Below, one piece after another: positions 1-8,617 of a DNA stretch of 64,000 nucleotides (the first letter of the stretch is position 1; each line of letters opens with the position of its first letter). The DNA comes from Pseudomonas cannabina (lineage in GTDB: Bacteria; Pseudomonadota; Gammaproteobacteria; Pseudomonadales; Pseudomonadaceae). Under the pieces are notes generated by a model. The model was not told the DNA's origin and ran no database searches. It was given only the letters and a program-made list of their open reading frames with translations. The position numbers were made by a program, and so were the translations under genes. The stretch covers positions 3,410,001 to 3,474,000 of the forward strand of contig NZ_FNKU01000001.1 in assembly GCF_900100365.1 (NCBI RefSeq). The letters are read 5' to 3'.

Positions 1-363
1 TTCCAGGTCGGTCTGCTGGTGACGGTGGGTCTGGCGGCGAAAAACGCCATTCTGATCGTCGAGTTCGCCAAAGAGCTGCATGAACAGGGCAAGAGTCTTG
101 CCGATGCAGCCATCGAAGCGTGCCGCATGCGTCTGCGCCCGATCATCATGACGTCCATGGCGTTCATCCTCGGCGTTGTGCCGCTGGCGATTTCGTCAGG
201 CGCAGGCTCGGGCAGTCAGCATTCGATCGGTACCGGCGTAATTGGCGGTATGATCACGGCAGTTATCCTGGCGATCTTCTGGGTGCCCCTGTTCTTTGTC
301 TCGGTTTCAGGGCTGTTCAAGGGCAAGCAGAAACATATTTCACACGATGAGGCTGGCCAATGA
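1..363 (+). CDS. mexB: RND efflux pump inner-membrane transporter MexB, C-terminal end (partial)
   Basis: The reading frame is open from base 1, so the 5' part lies outside the window. The visible 120 residues are the last transmembrane block of an HAE1-type RND transporter: the [16 protein letters not shown] helix, the RLRPIIMTS stretch, the [18 protein letters not shown] loop and a final hydrophobic helix. This family is the proton-driven inner-membrane part of a tripartite multidrug pump. The stop overlaps the start of the outer-membrane gene by four bases (ATGA), so the two are co-translated. The mexB name (ttgB in P. putida) is inferred from the family and from the oprM neighbour. Confidence 0.9.
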   Translation, partial: FQVGLLVTVGLAAKNAILIVEFAKELHEQGKSLADAAIEACRMRLRPIIMTSMAFILGVVPLAISSGAGSGSQHSIGTGVIGGMITAVILAIFWVPLFFVSVSGLFKGKQKHISHDEAGQ

Positions 364-1820
364 GCAAGTCATTGATCTCTCTTGCAGTTACCGCGTTCAT
401 ACTCGGCGGCTGCTCTTTGATCCCCGAGTACAAGCAGCCGGAAGCCCCGGTCGCCGCCCAATATCCACAAGGTCCGGCCTACACGCCGGCCGAGGCGGCC
501 AAAATGGCCGCTGCGGAGCAAGGCTGGCGCCACTTCTTCAATGATCCGGCGTTGCAACAGCTGATCGAGACCGCGCTGCTCAACAACCGTGACCTGCGGG
601 TCGCGGCGTTGAACATCGACGCCTATCGCGCCCAGTACCGCATTCAGCGCGCGGACTTGTTCCCCGCTGTTTCCGCGACCGGCAGCGGCGCTCGCCAACG
701 CGTGCCGGCCGACCAGACGCAGACCGGTCAGTCCGCGATCACCAGTAGCTACTCGGCCACGCTGGGCGTCAGCGCCTACGAGCTGGACCTGTTCGGTCGC
801 GTGCGCAGCCTCAGCGAACAGGCACTGGAAACCTACTTCGCCACGGAAGAAGCGCGTCGCGCCACCCAGATCAGTCTGGTGGCCAACGTCGCCAACGCCT
901 ACATGACCTGGCAGGCCGACAAGGAACTGCTCAAGCTGACGCAGGACACCCTCAAGACCTACGAAGAAAGCTTCCGCCTGACCTCGCGCAGCAATGAAGT
1001 CGGTGTTTCTTCGGCGCTGGACCTGAGCCAGTCGCGTACCGCTGTCGAGAGCGCTCGCGCCAGACTGGCCCAGTACCAGCGTCTGGTCGCTCAGGACCAG
1101 AACAGCCTGGTGCTGTTGCTTGGCACCGGCCTGCCGGACAACCTGCCGGCCAGCCAACTGCTGGATTCCGACATGCTGACCGAAATGCCGGCCGGTCTGC
1201 CGTCCGACCTGTTGCAGCGTCGTCCGGACATTCTGCAAGCCGAGCACACGCTCAAGGCCGCCAATGCCAACATCGGCGCAGCGCGTGCAGCGTTCTTCCC
1301 GAGCATCAGCCTGACCGCCAGCGCCGGGACCGGCAGCACCGAGCTGTCCGGCCTGTTCAAGGGGGGGTCGGGAACCTGGCTGTTCCAGCCGAGCATCAAC
1401 ATCCCGATCTTCAACGCCGGCAGCCTGCGTGCCAGCCTGGATTACTCGAAGATCCAGAAAGAAATCAGCGTCGCCAACTACGAGAAGGCCATTCAGACGG
1501 CTTTCCAGGAAGTGTCCGACGGCCTGGCTTCGCGCAAGACCTACGACGAGCAGCTCCAGGCGCAGCGTGACTTTGTCACTGCCAACCAGGATTACTACCG
1601 TCTGGCCGAGCGTCGCTACCGGATCGGCATCGACAGCAACCTGACCTTCCTCGACGCTCAGCGCTCGTTGTTCAGCGCGCAACAAACGCTGATCATTGAT
1701 CGCCTGTCGCAGCTGACCAGCGAGGTCAACCTGTACAAGGCCCTCGGCGGCGGCTGGTATGAAAGAACCGGGCAGACCGAAACCATCTCCAAAGAGAAGC
1801 CTTCGGTGCAGCTGTTCTAA
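360..1820 (+). CDS. oprM: Outer-membrane efflux factor OprM (lipoprotein)
   Basis: A 486-residue outer-membrane channel of the TolC/NodT family. The N-terminus is a lipoprotein signal with lipobox LGGC at about residues 15-18, followed by [12 protein letters not shown], the usual start of OprM-type proteins. Two repeats of the efflux domain are visible, the first with [16 protein letters not shown] and the second with [30 protein letters not shown] split by ordinary residues. It would form the exit duct for the MexB pump encoded just upstream, with which it overlaps by four bases. Length is normal for the family. Confidence 0.93.
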   Translation: MSKSLISLAVTAFILGGCSLIPEYKQPEAPVAAQYPQGPAYTPAEAAKMAAAEQGWRHFFNDPALQQLIETALLNNRDLRVAALNIDAYRAQYRIQRADLFPAVSATGSGARQRVPADQTQTGQSAITSSYSATLGVSAYELDLFGRVRSLSEQALETYFATEEARRATQISLVANVANAYMTWQADKELLKLTQDTLKTYEESFRLTSRSNEVGVSSALDLSQSRTAVESARARLAQYQRLVAQDQNSLVLLLGTGLPDNLPASQLLDSDMLTEMPAGLPSDLLQRRPDILQAEHTLKAANANIGAARAAFFPSISLTASAGTGSTELSGLFKGGSGTWLFQPSINIPIFNAGSLRASLDYSKIQKEISVANYEKAIQTAFQEVSDGLASRKTYDEQLQAQRDFVTANQDYYRLAERRYRIGIDSNLTFLDAQRSLFSAQQTLIIDRLSQLTSEVNLYKALGGGWYERTGQTETISKEKPSVQLF

Positions 1821-1857
1821 AGGCAGTGTTTTAATCGCACTGCTCTGATTGCAACGC

Positions 1858-1891
1858 ATAAAAAACCCACCTGATCAGGTGGTTTTTTTTT
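1858..1891. terminator. Bidirectional rho-independent terminator between oprM and pcaT
   Basis: A perfect palindrome CCACCTGATCAGGTGG is flanked by an A-run on the left and nine T residues on the right. It lies between the convergent oprM and pcaT genes, so it can stop transcription from both sides. Confidence 0.85.
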
Positions 1892-1908
1892 GATTGGAAG
1901 ACCTGCGA

Positions 1909-3210
1909 TCAATGATCCTGATGCAGGTACTTCGGCTCTTTCGGCAGCCGCAGACTGAACAGGAACGCGATCGCCATCATGGCCGTCACGTACCAGTAAA
2001 AGCTGTTTTCCATCCCGGCGCTCTTGAGTTTCAAGGCGACCCATTCGGCCGAACCGCCAAACATCGCGTTGGCGACCGCATACGCCAGCCCTACGCCCAG
2101 CGCACGCACCTGAGGCGGAAACATCTCGGCTTTGACCAGCCCGCTGATCGAGGTGTAGAAGCTGACAATCGCCAGCGCCAGGGTGATCAGCACGAAGGCC
2201 ATGAACGGGTTGGTGGTGGTTTTCAGAGTCATCAGGATCGGCACCGTACACAGCGTACCCAGCGCGCCGAACAACAGCATCGAATTACGTCGGCCGATAC
2301 GGTCCGCGAGCATGCCGAAGAACGGCTGCATGCACATGTACAGGAACAGCGCGCCGGTCATGATGTAGCTGGCCGTCTTGGCTTCCATACCGCCGGTGTT
2401 CACCAGATATTTCTGCATGTAGGTCGTGAAGGTATAGAAAATCAGCGAGCCACCGGCGGTGTAACCCAGCACCGTGATAAACGCAGCCGTGTGATTTCTG
2501 AACAGCGCCGTGATACTGCCTGCATCCTTGTCCTGACGACTTTCAGCGGTGGTGGTTTCATTGAGTGTGCGCCGTAGCAGCAAGGCGATGACAGCGGCCG
2601 CCGCGCCGATCACGAACGGGATGCGCCAGCCGTAATCGCGCAGCTCTTCGGTGGTGAGAAACTGCTGCAGGATGACCACGGTCAGCACGGCCAGCAACTG
2701 ACCGCCAATCAACGTCACGTACTGGAACGAGGCATAGAAACCGCGCTGGCCGCGCAACGCCACTTCACTCATGTACGTTGCCGTGGTGCCGTACTCGCCA
2801 CACACCGACAAACCTTGAAGCAAGCGCGCCATCAGCAGCAGTGCCGGGGCCCAGGCACCAATCGATGCATAGGTCGGCAGGCAGGCGATGATCAACGAAC
2901 CGGCACACATCATGGTGACCGAAATCAGCATCGAGTTCTTGCGGCCATGCTTGTCCGCCACGCGGCCAAACAGCCAGCCACCAATCGGGCGCATCAGAAA
3001 GCCAGCGGCAAACACGCCTGCGGTGTTGAGCAACTGGACGGTCGGGTCATCGGATGGAAAGAAGGCAGGCGCGAAATAGATCGCACAGAAGGCGTAGATA
3101 TAAAAGTCGAACCATTCAACGAGGTTCCCGGAAGAGGCGCCGACGATCGCGAAAATTCTTTTGCTTCGCTCCTCGCCCGTGTAGTGCGGTGCTTTTGCTG
3201 TTGTCGTCAT
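1909..3210 (-). CDS. pcaT: MFS transporter of the metabolite:H+ symporter family, PcaT-like
   Basis: A 12-helix major facilitator of the MHS group (relatives of alpha-ketoglutarate permease). [13 protein letters not shown] near the N-terminus, the loop [13 protein letters not shown] between helices 2 and 3, and [14 protein letters not shown] are visible. The start was placed at 3210 (MTTTAKAP) because a GGGGA motif lies 5-9 bases upstream; a longer form beginning at 3246 has no comparable ribosome site. It follows pcaF on the same strand, and beta-ketoadipate import is the family role in Pseudomonas pca clusters. The substrate is inferred from context. Confidence 0.8.
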   Translation of the reverse strand: MTTTAKAPHYTGEERSKRIFAIVGASSGNLVEWFDFYIYAFCAIYFAPAFFPSDDPTVQLLNTAGVFAAGFLMRPIGGWLFGRVADKHGRKNSMLISVTMMCAGSLIIACLPTYASIGAWAPALLLMARLLQGLSVCGEYGTTATYMSEVALRGQRGFYASFQYVTLIGGQLLAVLTVVILQQFLTTEELRDYGWRIPFVIGAAAAVIALLLRRTLNETTTAESRQDKDAGSITALFRNHTAAFITVLGYTAGGSLIFYTFTTYMQKYLVNTGGMEAKTASYIMTGALFLYMCMQPFFGMLADRIGRRNSMLLFGALGTLCTVPILMTLKTTTNPFMAFVLITLALAIVSFYTSISGLVKAEMFPPQVRALGVGLAYAVANAMFGGSAEWVALKLKSAGMENSFYWYVTAMMAIAFLFSLRLPKEPKYLHQDH

Positions 3211-3426
3211 TGTTTTCCCCAAAGCAGAACTGTCCATAAGCAACAATCTGTAACACTGTCTTTAATCGAGCACAATCACTCAGGCCAATTCAGCCAAAAC
3301 CACCAGGCGGGTACCTGTACTCAAATCGCACAACAACCCGGATCACTCGCCTGTCTTTTCGTGGAGACGGACGGATGAACCGGGTTGCTGAACAACGGGT
3401 CGGGAAGCGGCTTGAAACAGAAAAGC

Positions 3427-4629
3427 CTAACGCTCGATGGCCAGCGCCAGGCCCTGCCCTACACCCACGCACATGGTCGCCAGGCCTTTGCGCCCGCCGG
3501 TTTTTTCCAGCTGGTGCAGCGCCGTCAGGACCAGCCGTGCGCCGCTCATGCCCAGCGGGTGCCCGAGTGCAATCGCGCCGCCATTGGGATTGACCTGCGG
3601 CGCGTCGTCCGCCAGGCCCAGCTCGCGCAACACCGCCAAGCCCTGGCTGGCAAAAGCCTCGTTGAGTTCGATGACGTCAAAATCAGTAATCGCGATGCCC
3701 AGCCGCTCGACCAGTTTGCGCACTGCGGGCACAGGGCCGATGCCCATCACCCGTGGCTCGACGGCTGCGCTGGCCATGCCCAATACGCGAGCGCGAGGGA
3801 TCAGGCCATGCTTTTTGACCGCTTCGGCCAACGCCAGAGTCAGCGCCGCCGTACCGTCGTTGACGCCTGACGCATTGCCAGCCGTCACGGTCTGGTCCGC
3901 GCCGTTGACCGGCTTGAGTTTGCTCAGGGTTTCCAGGCTGGTATCGGCGCGCGGGTGTTCGTCCTTGTCGACAATCGTTTCACCCTTTTTGTGCGGGACC
4001 CGCACCGGTACGATTTCTTCCTCGAAGAAGCCTGCCGCCTGGGCGACGGCGGCGCGTTGCTGGCTGCGCAGCGCAAAAGCGTCCTGATCGGCTCGCGAAA
4101 TGTTGAAGTCAGTGGCGACGTTGTCGCCGGTCTCGGGCATGGAGTCCACGCCATACAGCGCTTTCATGGCCGGGTTGACGAAACGCCAGCCGATGGTGGT
4201 GTCTTCCAGCTTCATGTTGCGCGAAAACGCCGCATCGGCCTTGCCCATCACGAACGGCGCACGCGACATCGACTCGACGCCACCGGCAATCGCCAGCTCC
4301 ATCTCACCTGACGCAATGGCACGGAACGCAGTGCCGATGGCATCCATTCCAGACGCGCACAAACGATTGAGGGTAACGCCCGGCACGCTTTTCGGCAGCC
4401 CGGCGAGCAAGGCCGCCATGCGCGCGACGTTGCGGTTGTCCTCACCGGCCTGATTGGCGCAACCGAGGAACACTTCATCAACCTCTTCCCAATTGACGGT
4501 GAGGTTGCGCTCCATCAATGCCTTGATCGGTATGGCGGCCAGGTCGTCAGCACGCACCGTGGACAAACCACCGCCGAAACGGCCGATCGGCGTACGAATC
4601 GCATCGCAAATAAAGACGTCACGCATCAC
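3427..4629 (-). CDS. pcaF: Beta-ketoadipyl-CoA thiolase
   Basis: A 400-residue thiolase that cleaves 3-oxoadipyl-CoA to succinyl-CoA and acetyl-CoA, the last step of the beta-ketoadipate pathway. The nucleophilic cysteine is in [11 protein letters not shown] near residue 90. The C-terminal catalytic motifs are [16 protein letters not shown] and CVGVGQG. It overlaps the upstream pcaJ stop by four bases, so the CoA-transferase and thiolase genes are translationally coupled. Length matches the family. Confidence 0.95.
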   Translation of the reverse strand: MMRDVFICDAIRTPIGRFGGGLSTVRADDLAAIPIKALMERNLTVNWEEVDEVFLGCANQAGEDNRNVARMAALLAGLPKSVPGVTLNRLCASGMDAIGTAFRAIASGEMELAIAGGVESMSRAPFVMGKADAAFSRNMKLEDTTIGWRFVNPAMKALYGVDSMPETGDNVATDFNISRADQDAFALRSQQRAAVAQAAGFFEEEIVPVRVPHKKGETIVDKDEHPRADTSLETLSKLKPVNGADQTVTAGNASGVNDGTAALTLALAEAVKKHGLIPRARVLGMASAAVEPRVMGIGPVPAVRKLVERLGIAITDFDVIELNEAFASQGLAVLRELGLADDAPQVNPNGGAIALGHPLGMSGARLVLTALHQLEKTGGRKGLATMCVGVGQGLALAIER

Positions 4630-5405
4630 GCTTCTCCTGCAACCTGACCATGGGCTGCGGCGGTCCGGGCTTCGAGATCGCGCAGTGCCGTCAGCTCGAC
4701 GTCAGTGGGTTCTTCCGAGATTGCGACCGTGTCGGCAAAACGGATGTCCCAGCCCGTCGCGGCGATAACCTGCTCGCGGGTCACGCCGGGGTGCAGCGTG
4801 GTCACGACGAACTCATTGGTGTGCGCTTCCGGCTCCATGATGCACAAGTCAGTGATGATCCCCACCGGCCCGGCACCCGGCAAGCCCAGACGCTTGCGCG
4901 AATCGCCACCTTCGCCATGACCGACCGAGGTGATGAAATCCAGCTTATTGACGAACGAACGCGCCGACTGCTTGAGAATGATCAGCACCGACTTCGCCGA
5001 ACCGGCGATTTCCGGCGCACCACCGGCACCCGGCAGGCGCACTTTCGGATGGTGATAATCGCCCACTACGGTGGTGTTGATATTGCCGAAGCGGTCCACT
5101 TGCGCAGCGCCGAGAAAGCCGACGTCGACCCGACCGCCTTGCAGCCAGTAGCGGAAAATTTCGCTGGTGGAAACCACCGTGTCAGCGGTTTCCGCCAGCT
5201 CGCCATCACCAATCGACAGCGGTAAAACGGTGGGTTTGGCACCAATCGGCCCGGATTCGTAGATCAGTACGACGTCGGGCGACGACGTCAGGCGTGCAAG
5301 GTTCGCCGCCTTGGAAGGCAGGCCGATGCCGACAAAGCACACCGAACCGTTGCGCAAACGGCGGGCGGCGGCGACAGTCATCATTTCACTGGTGGAGTAA
5401 GTCAT
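4626..5405 (-). CDS. pcaJ: 3-oxoadipate CoA-transferase subunit B
   Basis: A 259-residue class I CoA-transferase beta subunit. The catalytic glutamate is in IYESGPIGA, early in the protein as expected. The start at 5405 (MTYSTSEMM) overlaps the pcaI stop in a TAATG arrangement; an upstream extension of the frame to 5525 is only pcaI in another frame. With PcaI it moves CoA from succinyl-CoA to 3-oxoadipate before PcaF cleaves the product. Confidence 0.94.
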   Translation of the reverse strand: MTYSTSEMMTVAAARRLRNGSVCFVGIGLPSKAANLARLTSSPDVVLIYESGPIGAKPTVLPLSIGDGELAETADTVVSTSEIFRYWLQGGRVDVGFLGAAQVDRFGNINTTVVGDYHHPKVRLPGAGGAPEIAGSAKSVLIILKQSARSFVNKLDFITSVGHGEGGDSRKRLGLPGAGPVGIITDLCIMEPEAHTNEFVVTTLHPGVTREQVIAATGWDIRFADTVAISEEPTDVELTALRDLEARTAAAHGQVAGEA

Positions 5406-6262
5406 TATCGGGCCTCCGAAGCGCGAGCCAGCTTGCTCTGGAATTCGCTGAAATCTGCTGTGCCGTGAATGTATTCGTCGTTCCACGCCGTGAACGTTTC
5501 GCGGTCGCGGGCAATCGGGTCCCACGCCTGATAAAACGGGTTATCTCGCTCGTAGTAGCCATGCGCATAGGACGGATGCGCGCCACCGGGCACCAGACAC
5601 ACCGCGCTCAACGCCCAAGTCGGCAACACACAGGAGTTCATCGGTGCCTTGAGGTCATCGACTATCTCTTCTACCGTCACGATGCAGCGTTTGGCAGCCA
5701 GCGCGGCCTCTTTCTGCGCGCCAAGAATGCCCCACAGCAAAACATTGCCCTTACGATCGGCCTTCTGCGCGTGGATCACCGTGACGTCGGGACGAACCGA
5801 TGGCACGGCAGCCAGCACTTCCCCGGTAAACGGGCAGGTGACGGTCTTGATCAACGGGTTGACCTTGGGCAAGTCGGAACCGGCATAAGCACGCAGCACC
5901 GCAAACGGCAGGCCTGAGGCACCGGCGACATACGCGTTGGGGAGGTCGGCATGGCTGTGCTCTTCGATTTCCATCGCGCGCGGCCACTGTTTTTCGACGG
6001 CGTCGCGCAGACGGTGCAGGGAGCCGACGCTAGGGTTGCCGCCCCACGAGAAAATCAGACGTTTCGCACACCCTGCGCCTATCAACTGATCGTAGATAAG
6101 GTCGGGCGTCATGCGTACCAGGGTCAGGTCTTTCTTACCCTGACGAATGATTTCATGGCCCGCAGCCGTGGGGATCAAATGGGTAAAGCCTTCAAGCGCA
6201 ACGGTGTCGCCATCGTTGACCAGTTGCTTCACCGCATCGCGTAGAGAAAGAATATCTGCCAT
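5405..6262 (-). CDS. pcaI: 3-oxoadipate CoA-transferase subunit A
   Basis: A 285-residue class I CoA-transferase alpha subunit, with EGFTHLIPTAAGHE near residue 40 and the glycine-rich SWGGNPSVGS stretch. The start at 6262 (MADILSLRD) has GGAG seven bases upstream, so it is preferred over the 6292 in-frame ATG. It heads the pcaI-J-F-T run on the minus strand and lies downstream of pcaR. The region before it holds PcaR-like half sites, which suggests induction by beta-ketoadipate. Confidence 0.94.
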   Translation of the reverse strand: MADILSLRDAVKQLVNDGDTVALEGFTHLIPTAAGHEIIRQGKKDLTLVRMTPDLIYDQLIGAGCAKRLIFSWGGNPSVGSLHRLRDAVEKQWPRAMEIEEHSHADLPNAYVAGASGLPFAVLRAYAGSDLPKVNPLIKTVTCPFTGEVLAAVPSVRPDVTVIHAQKADRKGNVLLWGILGAQKEAALAAKRCIVTVEEIVDDLKAPMNSCVLPTWALSAVCLVPGGAHPSYAHGYYERDNPFYQAWDPIARDRETFTAWNDEYIHGTADFSEFQSKLARASEAR

Positions 6263-6355
6263 GAGGTGCTCCGAACCCAACATCACGTTCAAGGATCAGC
6301 GCGAAGACCTGCGCCGGAATGAAAATGAGGTTATGCCTGAGCCACACGGCAAACA

Positions 6356-6390
6356 ATCCGATAATCGACTAACCGTTCGGTAACCGAACA
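6356..6390 (-). promoter_or_regulatory. pcaIJ upstream region with PcaR-like half site and a palindrome
   Basis: CCGATAATCGACT (about 6358-6370) shares its core CGATAATCG with the PcaR site upstream of pcaR. It is followed by GTTCGGTAACCGAAC (6374-6388), a near-perfect inverted repeat. Both lie between the pcaR stop and pcaI start, where a PcaR-controlled promoter is expected. Binding is inferred from similarity only. Confidence 0.5.
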
Positions 6391-6420
6391 AATTCACCTG
6401 CAACGAGGGCGCTCAAGGCA

Positions 6421-7269
6421 TCAGGTGAACAGCTGGGTACTCAAGTCCCGGCTGGCATCCAGCATGATCGGCAGGAAGCGCTGCTCCAACTCACTTCGCG
6501 CCACTCGCCCGGCACTGGTGCTGACATTCAGCGCGGCCAGCACCTGGCCCGACGCATCATAAACCGGGACGGCAATAGAACGCAGCCCCTGCTCCAGTTC
6601 CTGATCGACAATACACCAGCCTTGTTGACGAACCAGTTGCAGGCATTCTAGCAAGGCTTCCGGCGTGCGAATGGTCCGGCTGGTCTTGGGCTGCAAGTCG
6701 ACGTGGTCCAGATATTCCTGCAACGACACATCGTCCAGCGCAGCCAGCAGAATACGCCCCATGGACGTGCAATACGCCGGCAATCGGCCGCCGACTGAAA
6801 GGTCGACCGAGATCAGCCGCTGCGTGGTTGCCGAGCGCGCGATATAAAGAATGTCGTTGCCTTCCAGCGTCGCCATGTTGCACGCCTCGTGCAGTTGATC
6901 GCTCATGCGGTCCAGATAAGGCTGCGACGACGTTGCCAGCGGCGTCGACGACAAATAGGCGTGACCGAGGGTCAGGACTTTCGGCAACAACGAATACGTG
7001 CGTCCGTCAGTGGTCGCGTAACCCAGTTTGATCAATGTATGCAGGCAGCGCCGCACGGCTGCGCGCGGGATTTCAGTGCGGTGGCTGATCTGCGCGATGG
7101 TCAGGTGCCGTTTGCGCTCCTGAAAGGCATGAATAACGGCGAGCCCGCGCGCCAGTGACGTCATGAAATCCGGGTCACCGGTCAGCGCCTGGATGCGCTT
7201 GGCAGGCGACGCCACGATAGGCGGTGCCAATGAGGCAAAAGAATTACGCAGTTCATCATTCATTGCCAC
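6421..7269 (-). CDS. pcaR: IclR-family regulator PcaR
   Basis: A 282-residue IclR-type regulator. The N-terminal winged helix-turn-helix spans about residues 35-95 (LTIAQISHRTEIPRAAVRRC), and the remaining two thirds is the effector-binding domain (SMGRILLAALDD; QGWCIVDQELEQGLRSIAVP). In Pseudomonas, PcaR senses beta-ketoadipate and controls pca genes. It is transcribed toward pcaI-J-F-T, and a strong operator-like sequence lies upstream at 7348-7383. Confidence 0.93.
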   Translation of the reverse strand: MAMNDELRNSFASLAPPIVASPAKRIQALTGDPDFMTSLARGLAVIHAFQERKRHLTIAQISHRTEIPRAAVRRCLHTLIKLGYATTDGRTYSLLPKVLTLGHAYLSSTPLATSSQPYLDRMSDQLHEACNMATLEGNDILYIARSATTQRLISVDLSVGGRLPAYCTSMGRILLAALDDVSLQEYLDHVDLQPKTSRTIRTPEALLECLQLVRQQGWCIVDQELEQGLRSIAVPVYDASGQVLAALNVSTSAGRVARSELEQRFLPIMLDASRDLSTQLFT

Positions 7270-7347
7270 ACCCTCTGTAACACGTAGTCAGGCCTTGTAA
7301 ACCGGGGGCTTCGGATGATTTTCAAGAATATCTGCGCGCCCCGGCTC

Positions 7348-7383
7348 GTGCGATTATCGAACAGATGGCCGATAATCGCAATT
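7348..7383 (-). promoter_or_regulatory. PcaR operator upstream of pcaR
   Basis: GTGCGATTATCGAAC (7348-7362) is the exact reverse complement of the 15-base PcaR site GTTCGATAATCGCAC as I recall it from P. putida. A second half CCGATAATCGCAA follows after a short spacer in the opposite orientation, making an inverted repeat around TGCGATTATCG / CGATAATCGCA. The position, about 80-115 bases before the pcaR start, fits autoregulation. Confidence 0.75.
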
Positions 7384-7399
7384 GACCCGTCACACAGAT

Positions 7400-7506
7400 G
7401 CTTATACCTTTAGCACTGCCACGAAGTGACTTCTTGGAAATTACTGGTCAGGTACCCACTGAGAAGTCATAGGCAGCGGCCTTGCTTACCTAGCAAGGCC
7501 GTTTTC
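7400..7506 (+). ncRNA. Possible small structured RNA ending in a rho-independent terminator
   Basis: No gene ends just upstream on this strand, yet a clear terminator is present at 7477-7505 (stem CGGCCTTGCT / AGCAAGGCCG, then TTTT). Upstream, AGTGACTTCT (7425-7434) can pair with AGAAGTCAT (7462-7470), giving a second stem with an unpaired loop of about 27 bases. A TTGACC sequence (7382-7387) with a weak TATACC-like box could be a promoter. This could also be an orphan terminator. I cannot match it to a named sRNA. Confidence 0.4.
7477..7505 (+). terminator. Rho-independent terminator of the possible small RNA
   Basis: A ten-base perfect stem CGGCCTTGCT / AGCAAGGCCG with a five-base loop is followed by TTTTC. 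Confidence 0.7.
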
Positions 7507-7510
7507 ATTA

Positions 7511-8106
7511 CGAAGCGCCGCCGTGCGCTGCAGTTCCGCCAGCCTCGCCCGCGCTTGACGAACCCGCCTTGAATACGTGGCAATATTTCAAGTCATCCCG
7601 GATATGAACACGCTGAATTTCAGCATCGGAGTTTTGTCTGAGGCGGCAAAAAATGTTTTATAAAAGTTCTTTCATATAAATGCCCGACTCAAACTTCGGA
7701 ACAATCGTACAAAAAAACCAGATATGTGAACTCGTGCAACGTCGGTTGTTGACGTAACACTAGTTCTTGGAGATAGTATCCGGCAGTTGACAGGCCTTAC
7801 ACTCACGACGATTGCCCGGTGCAAAGCGGCTCTGCTTCGATAAGCGTTTCGATGTACGGCTTCGTCGTGATGGAACACGTTGCCATTCACCGGCAAGTCT
7901 GCCAACACAGGCCCACTGCCTGAAATCAGAATGCATGTCGCTACGACAGCTATTTTCTCCGGTGTACGTAGCCGCAAGCATCCGCAAGATGCCCCGCACT
8001 CTCTGTTCGACTGCACGGCAAGGTTTCACCTGCTTGCGCATTACAGAAAGACGGAATGAGCCTACTTGCAATGTTTTGCGTTATCACCGGATCCCATTTG
8101 ACTTGA
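7511..8106. other. Gene-poor intergenic stretch
   Basis: About 600 bases without a convincing gene. Two overlapping minus-strand frames (7672-8016, 7760-8071) have no recognisable domain, no good ribosome site and unusual composition, and I take them as chance frames. The stretch ends at the TTAG target of a MITE-1 copy. Confidence 0.5.
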
Positions 8107-8110
8107 TTAG

Positions 8111-8209
8111 GGAGGCGCTGATTTATTCGATTTTTCGTCCCTGCAACGCTCTGGAGGCCTTGATTTATCTGGGGGCAACAGCTGGGTTTTAGAATAAATC
8201 AGCGTCTCC
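8111..8209 (+). mobile_element. MITE-1 copy 1 (99 bp), upstream of a small gene
   Basis: A 99-base element with imperfect 18-base terminal inverted repeats: GGAGGCGCTGATTTATTC at the left and GGAGACGCTGATTTATTC read inward from the right. It is flanked by TTAG on both sides (8107-8110 and 8210-8213), a 4-bp target duplication. It contains no gene. The ends match the IS5-group element at 18527 and its copies over the first 10-11 bases. Length and P. syringae context resemble the reported MITEPsy1, which I cannot verify here. This copy ends only 12 bases before the start codon at 8222. Confidence 0.9.
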
Positions 8210-8221
8210 TTAGGTAATACA

Positions 8222-8419
8222 GTGACTAAAGATGAACTGCGCGCGGAACTTGAGCGCCAGGAGCAACGTTTCAAGGATGTCTACGGCGGGGAAATCACCA
8301 CCTACGCCGCGCAGCCGGAACCGGAACGCAAGCCTTGGCGTAAAAGAGCCAGCCTGCTGGACCAGGCGTTCAAGCAGGAATTACAGAAAATGGAAGAAGA
8401 ACTGAAAGAAGAGCCGTGA
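8222..8419 (+). CDS. Small conserved charged protein of unknown function
   Basis: A 65-residue protein starting at GTG, rich in Glu, Lys and Arg ([17 protein letters not shown]...), predicted mostly helical and soluble. I know of no function. It precedes the Pit-type transporter on the same strand by about 200 bases. A MITE-1 copy ends 12 bases before the start, so the ribosome site now consists of the duplicated TTAG plus GTAATACA, and the original promoter has been pushed back about 103 bases. Confidence 0.65.
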   Translation: MTKDELRAELERQEQRFKDVYGGEITTYAAQPEPERKPWRKRASLLDQAFKQELQKMEEELKEEP

Positions 8420-8617
8420 CATCACGGGCCTGAATGCCCCGCCACCTCTGCCTTGATGCGTCCGCACTACTTGCACCACCGCCCCATTGAGCCTTCAACG
8501 GGGCTGCGCTCATGCGTCTTTTTTTTGGTTTGAGGCGACACCGGTCAGCGACGACAGGTCGTTCTGTATTTTTTCTGTCATAATCGCGCCCCCTTCAGAC
8601 CCGGTCAGAAAACCTAC

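Noticed and set aside
369..1859. 496-codon minus-strand frame across oprM
   Set aside because: It is the antisense shadow of a GC-rich gene; composition is Arg/Gln/Leu-heavy, there is no ribosome site, and oprM on the other strand is certain.
8487..8530. Terminator after the small gene at 8222
   Set aside because: GCCCC/GGGGC can pair, but the T-run is about 14 bases away from the stem, so a terminator cannot be supported.
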